This document shows, piece after piece, positions 60,508 to 64,000 of a stretch of DNA of 64,000 nucleotides. The stretch spans positions 1 through 64,000 of the forward strand of contig CAIQQH010000012.1 in NCBI GenBank assembly GCA_903873915.1, in the 5' to 3' direction. Below the pieces are notes generated by a model that was given only the letters and a program-made list of their open reading frames with translations, searched no databases and had not been told where the DNA came from. The first letter of the stretch is position 1; every line of letters begins with the position of its first letter. The stretch is from an uncultured Flavobacteriia bacterium. GTDB taxonomy: Bacteria > Bacteroidota > Bacteroidia > Flavobacteriales_D > Crocinitomicaceae. The position numbers were made by a program, and so were the translations under genes.

Positions 60508-63500
60508 TTAGAAGTCAAATTTAACACCCAAACGGATTGTTCTTGGAGAACTGATGTTGTACGGGTTTTGAATTTTCATTGTATAATAATCTCTGAATGC
60601 TTGTTCATCCAACTGGTTTTGGATTGATGTCTGGTTTGCAGCAGCTGCAAGGTATCCATCATCATCCCAGTTACCTGTAGCGCGGTACACACTAAGAACG
60701 TTGAAGCGGTTGAACAAGTTTGTTACACGAAGGTAAACGTTCAAGAATGTTGTTTTCTTCTTGTCTTCTTTTCCGAACTCCAAGTTGAACGTACGGTCCA
60801 ACTGAAGATCCAAACGGTAAGACCAAGGCAAACGTGAACCGTTCAATGTACCATTCAAACCTGAGCTCAAGTTACCAATCGCATCATCCGTGATGAATGT
60901 TTGTGATGAGTAAGGTGATCCAGAATAGATGTTAGAGATGATGTTCAAACCAGTATTTTCCAACAAGTTCATTCCACCAATCACAGGGCCGTTGTAGTCT
61001 GCACCTTCACCATAACGGTAATCCATCGTGATGGCAAATGCGTGACGTTGGTCAAATGAATAAGGGAAGATTGCTCTCAAGTTTGGCAAACCAGCATTCA
61101 CAAGACCTGCTGCAGATGTTGCATCCGACCCCGTACCGTCAGCAAACTGCAAAGTGTAGGCAGCTGTCATACGGATGTTACCCGTTCTACGCATGTCGTA
61201 AGAAACTGTCAATCCTTTTACAGTACCGAAGTCACGGTTACCATAGGTACGGTACGTAGCTGGATATGCTTCGAACACATTCACCAACTGTACGTTGTTG
61301 CGTTGCTCGCGGTAGAATGCTGAAATTTTCAAAGACGATGTCTTCGACAATACCTGTTGGAATCCTAATTCGTAGTCTACAGTCGTCTCAGGCTTCAAGT
61401 TTGCGTTGTCGATCACAGCACTTCTTGATTGAATAAACTGGTAGTCGAATGGATCAAAACGATAACCTGAAGTAGGACGTTTTGTCAAGATGTCGTAGTG
61501 AGCAAAGAAAGACGCTTCATCCGAAATCGGGAATGAGAATGCGATACGAGGCATTACATTCACCTGCGCTTTGTAATCCTGGAACGCATCTGCACTTGGC
61601 GTATTTTGCGATGGATTTTGCAACCATGGCTGAATACCCGTAGCGCCTCTCAGTACTTTTGGATCTTCTACTTGAACACCATCCGCGTTGTACCAGTTAT
61701 TCAATACACGGAAACCATTGATTGCTGAAGGGTTGTTTACATCATTCACGTAAACTGTATAATCGTCACCCATAGCTTGTGGAATGTTTACCCAAGAATA
61801 AGCTGTTGGATTATTTACTGCCAATTGTTTCGCTTCAGCAACAGTTTTTGCGTTGTAGAACAAATAAGGATCTTTCAATGTAGGTTGGTTTGCATCGAAC
61901 ACATCGACACGAACACCTACGTTAAATACGATATCGTTAAATGCAAACTTGTCCATGATGTATCCCGCCATATAGGTTGGTTGGAAGGCACCTACAAAAC
62001 GGCGGTAGTTTCCATTTTTGTCAAAATCGTTAAAGTACTTGTTGATGTCTGTTGATCCACGCACCTTTTGTCCGGTGTGATCATATCCCCAGTAAGAAAC
62101 GAAAGAGTTACCACCATTCAACAATTCATCAGGAGAGAACATGTCAAAGGTATAGATGGATGGATCGTACTGGTCAATATCGATGAAATCAGAACCAGCG
62201 CCACCAGCAGAAATTGCACCTTGCTCGTACAAGTAGTTACGAAGGTTGTAGTCAAAGAATGATTGGTTATCTTGAACAGGATTACCGTATTGATCCACTT
62301 TACCCCCTTGTCCACCGTACTCACCAGTGCCTGATTGGTAGGCATAACCTGAGTTGTAACGGTTGTACGTAATTGCTTTAAACGAGCCTGAATCAGAAAC
62401 AACGCCTGAGTTCATGTCCAATTCTTTGATGTGGAAGTTTGTCAACTGACGTGCAATCGACCAAATTCCAAGAGGACCATTTGTTCCACCAGAAGTTGAT
62501 GTTCCAGATGTCCATCCACGGTCGAAACGTTGTTCGTATTCAAATCCTAATGAAATGGCATGGTCGCCGATGTTTACTGAACCTGAACCTGTTACACGGA
62601 ACTGATCGTTTTCAGTTTTTCCGAAATAGTTGTAAGGCGTTCCGATGTTAGACCACATTTGGTAAACCGCAGATGGCGCATCTCCATTACGAAGTGCATT
62701 TCCTTGTTGGATTTGAAAAAGGTTTTCGTAGTGATTGTTTGGATCACCAGCGTAGATGTTATAATACTGTGTTGTGATTGCAGCAAGAGCCGCATTGGTC
62801 TCAGACGGTTTAAAGTCCACTTGTATATCGCGGAAACCATTGTGAACATATGTTTGTGTCGCTTGATCAAATTCATACGAAGGACGACGTGTTGTCGTAA
62901 AGGTACCTACGTGACCATAGTTAAACATGCTGTATTTATGGTTTGGATCGTACACATCATTTTTAGATTTCGAGTAATCCACCATCAATGAGTAATAGAA
63001 AGACTTCACTTTTGAAGCACTTCCCTCTTTCGTGTTTGTAAACCGTTGTGTCAAACGACCGAATACACGGTAATCCAATGATTTATATACCCCGAAGTTT
63101 TGGGAATTCATCAATGAACCTGCATACGAATAGTTTGTTCCGTAGCTGTAATTCAATGATCCACCGAATGTTAAGTTTAAAGTAGGTCCGAGGTTAAAGT
63201 CGATTTTACCTTGACCAGAAATAACCGTTTGACGTGCATTCATTCTCCAAGCTGTTTTTTCAAACGCATCTTTGTGCAAGAATGAGGCATTGTAGAATGT
63301 ACCTTGACCTGTTGATGTTGGACGTAATGGATTGGCAAGCAATTCATCGCGCACCTCTTTTTTAATGCGGTAGCTACCTCCAGCCAATGGGCGGCTATCC
63401 AACTGATCCGTGTAGTTACCTGAAATCAAGAAACCTAAGAGTGGTTTCGTTTTCTTACCTGTTGAGTCACGTCGCATCAACAATGGTCCAGAGAACATTC

Positions 63501-64000
63501 CCTCCAAAAGGTTATATCCATATTTATCGAGCCCAATAACCTTTCCATCGTAACCATCTTTATCTGCGCCATTAAAGTAGAAACCAGACGTTACACCTTC
63601 AAGAGAACCGAAATACTTTGCAGATGGACCACGCGTTGTAACAGCGATGATACCCCCTGTTGCATCCCCGTAGTTTGCAGGAAGACCACCGGTGATTACC
63701 GATACCTCTTCAATCGCAGACTTTGGAAGGTTAGCTGATCCGCGCACTTTGATACCATCTATATAAAAGTATGTACCGTCAGAACGAGACCCACGAACCG
63801 AGATTGAACCAGAACCCTCATCTGTATTTACCCCACCAACCGTTGATGCAACACCTGCTGCTGAACGAACTGGGAGACGAGCGATATCTTCACGTGTTAC
63901 GGTTGAACCTGAAGCTCCACCATCTTTGTCGATCAATGGTACCTTAAAGGCAACAACCTTCATCTCTTCAATTTCCTGAATGTTTTTCGCTTTCGACACT
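60508..64000 (-). CDS. TonB-dependent receptor, partial (5' end beyond the right edge)
   Basis: At least 1163 residues are visible, and the reading frame runs off the right edge, so the start is unseen. The visible N-terminal end is a linker and the plug domain: ASTVGGVNTDEGSGSISVRGSRSDGTYFYIDGIKVRGSANLP, then VSVITGGLPANYGDATGGIIAVTTR. The beta-barrel follows, ending with a terminal aromatic residue. A carboxypeptidase-like domain and signal peptide are expected outside the window. It would be energised by TonB-ExbBD to import a large ligand or to serve surface display. It is first in the operon with the 1391-residue protein and PorV. Confidence 0.9.
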   Translation of the reverse strand, partial: VSKAKNIQEIEEMKVVAFKVPLIDKDGGASGSTVTREDIARLPVRSAAGVASTVGGVNTDEGSGSISVRGSRSDGTYFYIDGIKVRGSANLPKSAIEEVSVITGGLPANYGDATGGIIAVTTRGPSAKYFGSLEGVTSGFYFNGADKDGYDGKVIGLDKYGYNLLEGMFSGPLLMRRDSTGKKTKPLLGFLISGNYTDQLDSRPLAGGSYRIKKEVRDELLANPLRPTSTGQGTFYNASFLHKDAFEKTAWRMNARQTVISGQGKIDFNLGPTLNLTFGGSLNYSYGTNYSYAGSLMNSQNFGVYKSLDYRVFGRLTQRFTNTKEGSASKVKSFYYSLMVDYSKSKNDVYDPNHKYSMFNYGHVGTFTTTRRPSYEFDQATQTYVHNGFRDIQVDFKPSETNAALAAITTQYYNIYAGDPNNHYENLFQIQQGNALRNGDAPSAVYQMWSNIGTPYNYFGKTENDQFRVTGSGSVNIGDHAISLGFEYEQRFDRGWTSGTSTSGGTNGPLGIWSIARQLTNFHIKELDMNSGVVSDSGSFKAITYNRYNSGYAYQSGTGEYGGQGGKVDQYGNPVQDNQSFFDYNLRNYLYEQGAISAGGAGSDFIDIDQYDPSIYTFDMFSPDELLNGGNSFVSYWGYDHTGQKVRGSTDINKYFNDFDKNGNYRRFVGAFQPTYMAGYIMDKFAFNDIVFNVGVRVDVFDANQPTLKDPYLFYNAKTVAEAKQLAVNNPTAYSWVNIPQAMGDDYTVYVNDVNNPSAINGFRVLNNWYNADGVQVEDPKVLRGATGIQPWLQNPSQNTPSADAFQDYKAQVNVMPRIAFSFPISDEASFFAHYDILTKRPTSGYRFDPFDYQFIQSRSAVIDNANLKPETTVDYELGFQQVLSKTSSLKISAFYREQRNNVQLVNVFEAYPATYRTYGNRDFGTVKGLTVSYDMRRTGNIRMTAAYTLQFADGTGSDATSAAGLVNAGLPNLRAIFPYSFDQRHAFAITMDYRYGEGADYNGPVIGGMNLLENTGLNIISNIYSGSPYSSQTFITDDAIGNLSSGLNGTLNGSRLPWSYRLDLQLDRTFNLEFGKEDKKKTTFLNVYLRVTNLFNRFNVLSVYRATGNWDDDGYLAAAANQTSIQNQLDEQAFRDYYTMKIQNPYNISSPRTIRLGVKFDF

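Noticed and set aside
63001-64000. GTG at the extreme right edge as the true start of the TonB receptor
   Set aside because: The visible end begins in the linker before the plug domain without a signal peptide, so the gene must continue beyond the window.

Overview
The window reads as chromosome of a Bacteroidota bacterium of the order Flavobacteriales, most like the Fluviicola/Crocinitomicaceae group. The grounds are secreted proteins with type IX secretion (T9SS) C-terminal sorting domains of both kinds, PorV and PorP/SprF homologues, menaquinone genes, TAnnTTTG-type -7 promoter elements, and the near absence of Shine-Dalgarno sites. I see no rRNA, tRNA, CRISPR array, insertion sequence, integrase or phage gene. 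Taxonomy is inferred from gene content only.

Layout. 1-5.3 kb: minus-strand metabolic and membrane genes (MtfA-like peptidase, AlbA_2 protein, then a tight NMO, DUF4442, rhodanese, DedA, aroE operon). 5.3-7.6 kb: menA and menC. 7.6-12.4 kb: RhlE-type helicase, a T9SS cargo protein and Tex. 12.5-14.7 kb: RlpA-like protein, monohaem c-type lipoprotein, CoA transferase, GNAT. 15-17.7 kb: pentapeptide-repeat protein, a secreted GNSTSYSDC-repeat protein, DUF4846 lipoprotein, PH-like membrane protein. 17.8-36 kb: large T9SS cargos (Omp28-like, a 1188-residue SBBP/PKD protein, a 1095-residue adhesin-like protein, a subtilase) among an M42 peptidase, a second NMO, an M16 pair, GT9, DUF4349, GNAT and ApaG. 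36.7-40.2 kb: pruA, a polytopic membrane protein, an FKBP lipoprotein. 40.2-45.7 kb: a divergent phenylacetyl-CoA epoxidase locus, paaABCD leftwards and two paaE-type reductases plus an SDR rightwards. 45.8-50.6 kb: a cytosolic GNSTSYSDC-repeat protein, an ECF sigma factor with a coupled tail-anchored microprotein, PorP/SprF and a TPR/PD40/OmpA/DUF1573 protein. 50.7-54.2 kb: two HGSNAT-like acyltransferases flanking an SGNH hydrolase. 54.2-64 kb: HIT, greA, and a TonB receptor, 1391-residue surface protein and PorV operon that runs off the right edge.

Three things stand out. (1) A mosaic repeat family fills at least five intergenic gaps (about 6.24-6.54, 14.7-14.95, 17.0-17.17, 36.5-36.72 and 47.09-47.37 kb). 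It is built from 7-bp words and small hairpin words, occurs in both orientations, and includes near-identical inverted copies about 30 kb apart. (2) Two proteins consist of six 20-residue repeats in which GNSTSYSDC is invariant in all 12 copies although every codon varies synonymously. One has a signal peptide and one does not. (3) Several transcription units begin TAnnTTT(G/A)-N4-ATG, a spacing that predicts leaderless mRNAs; at two of them the preceding gene's terminator overlaps the promoter.

The paa genes would epoxidise phenylacetyl-CoA, but no ligase, isomerase or hydrolase of that pathway is in the window. The T9SS parts (PorP, the TPR/OmpA protein, PorV) serve export and attachment of the many cargo proteins here. 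Function is family-level for most genes, and no database search was possible.
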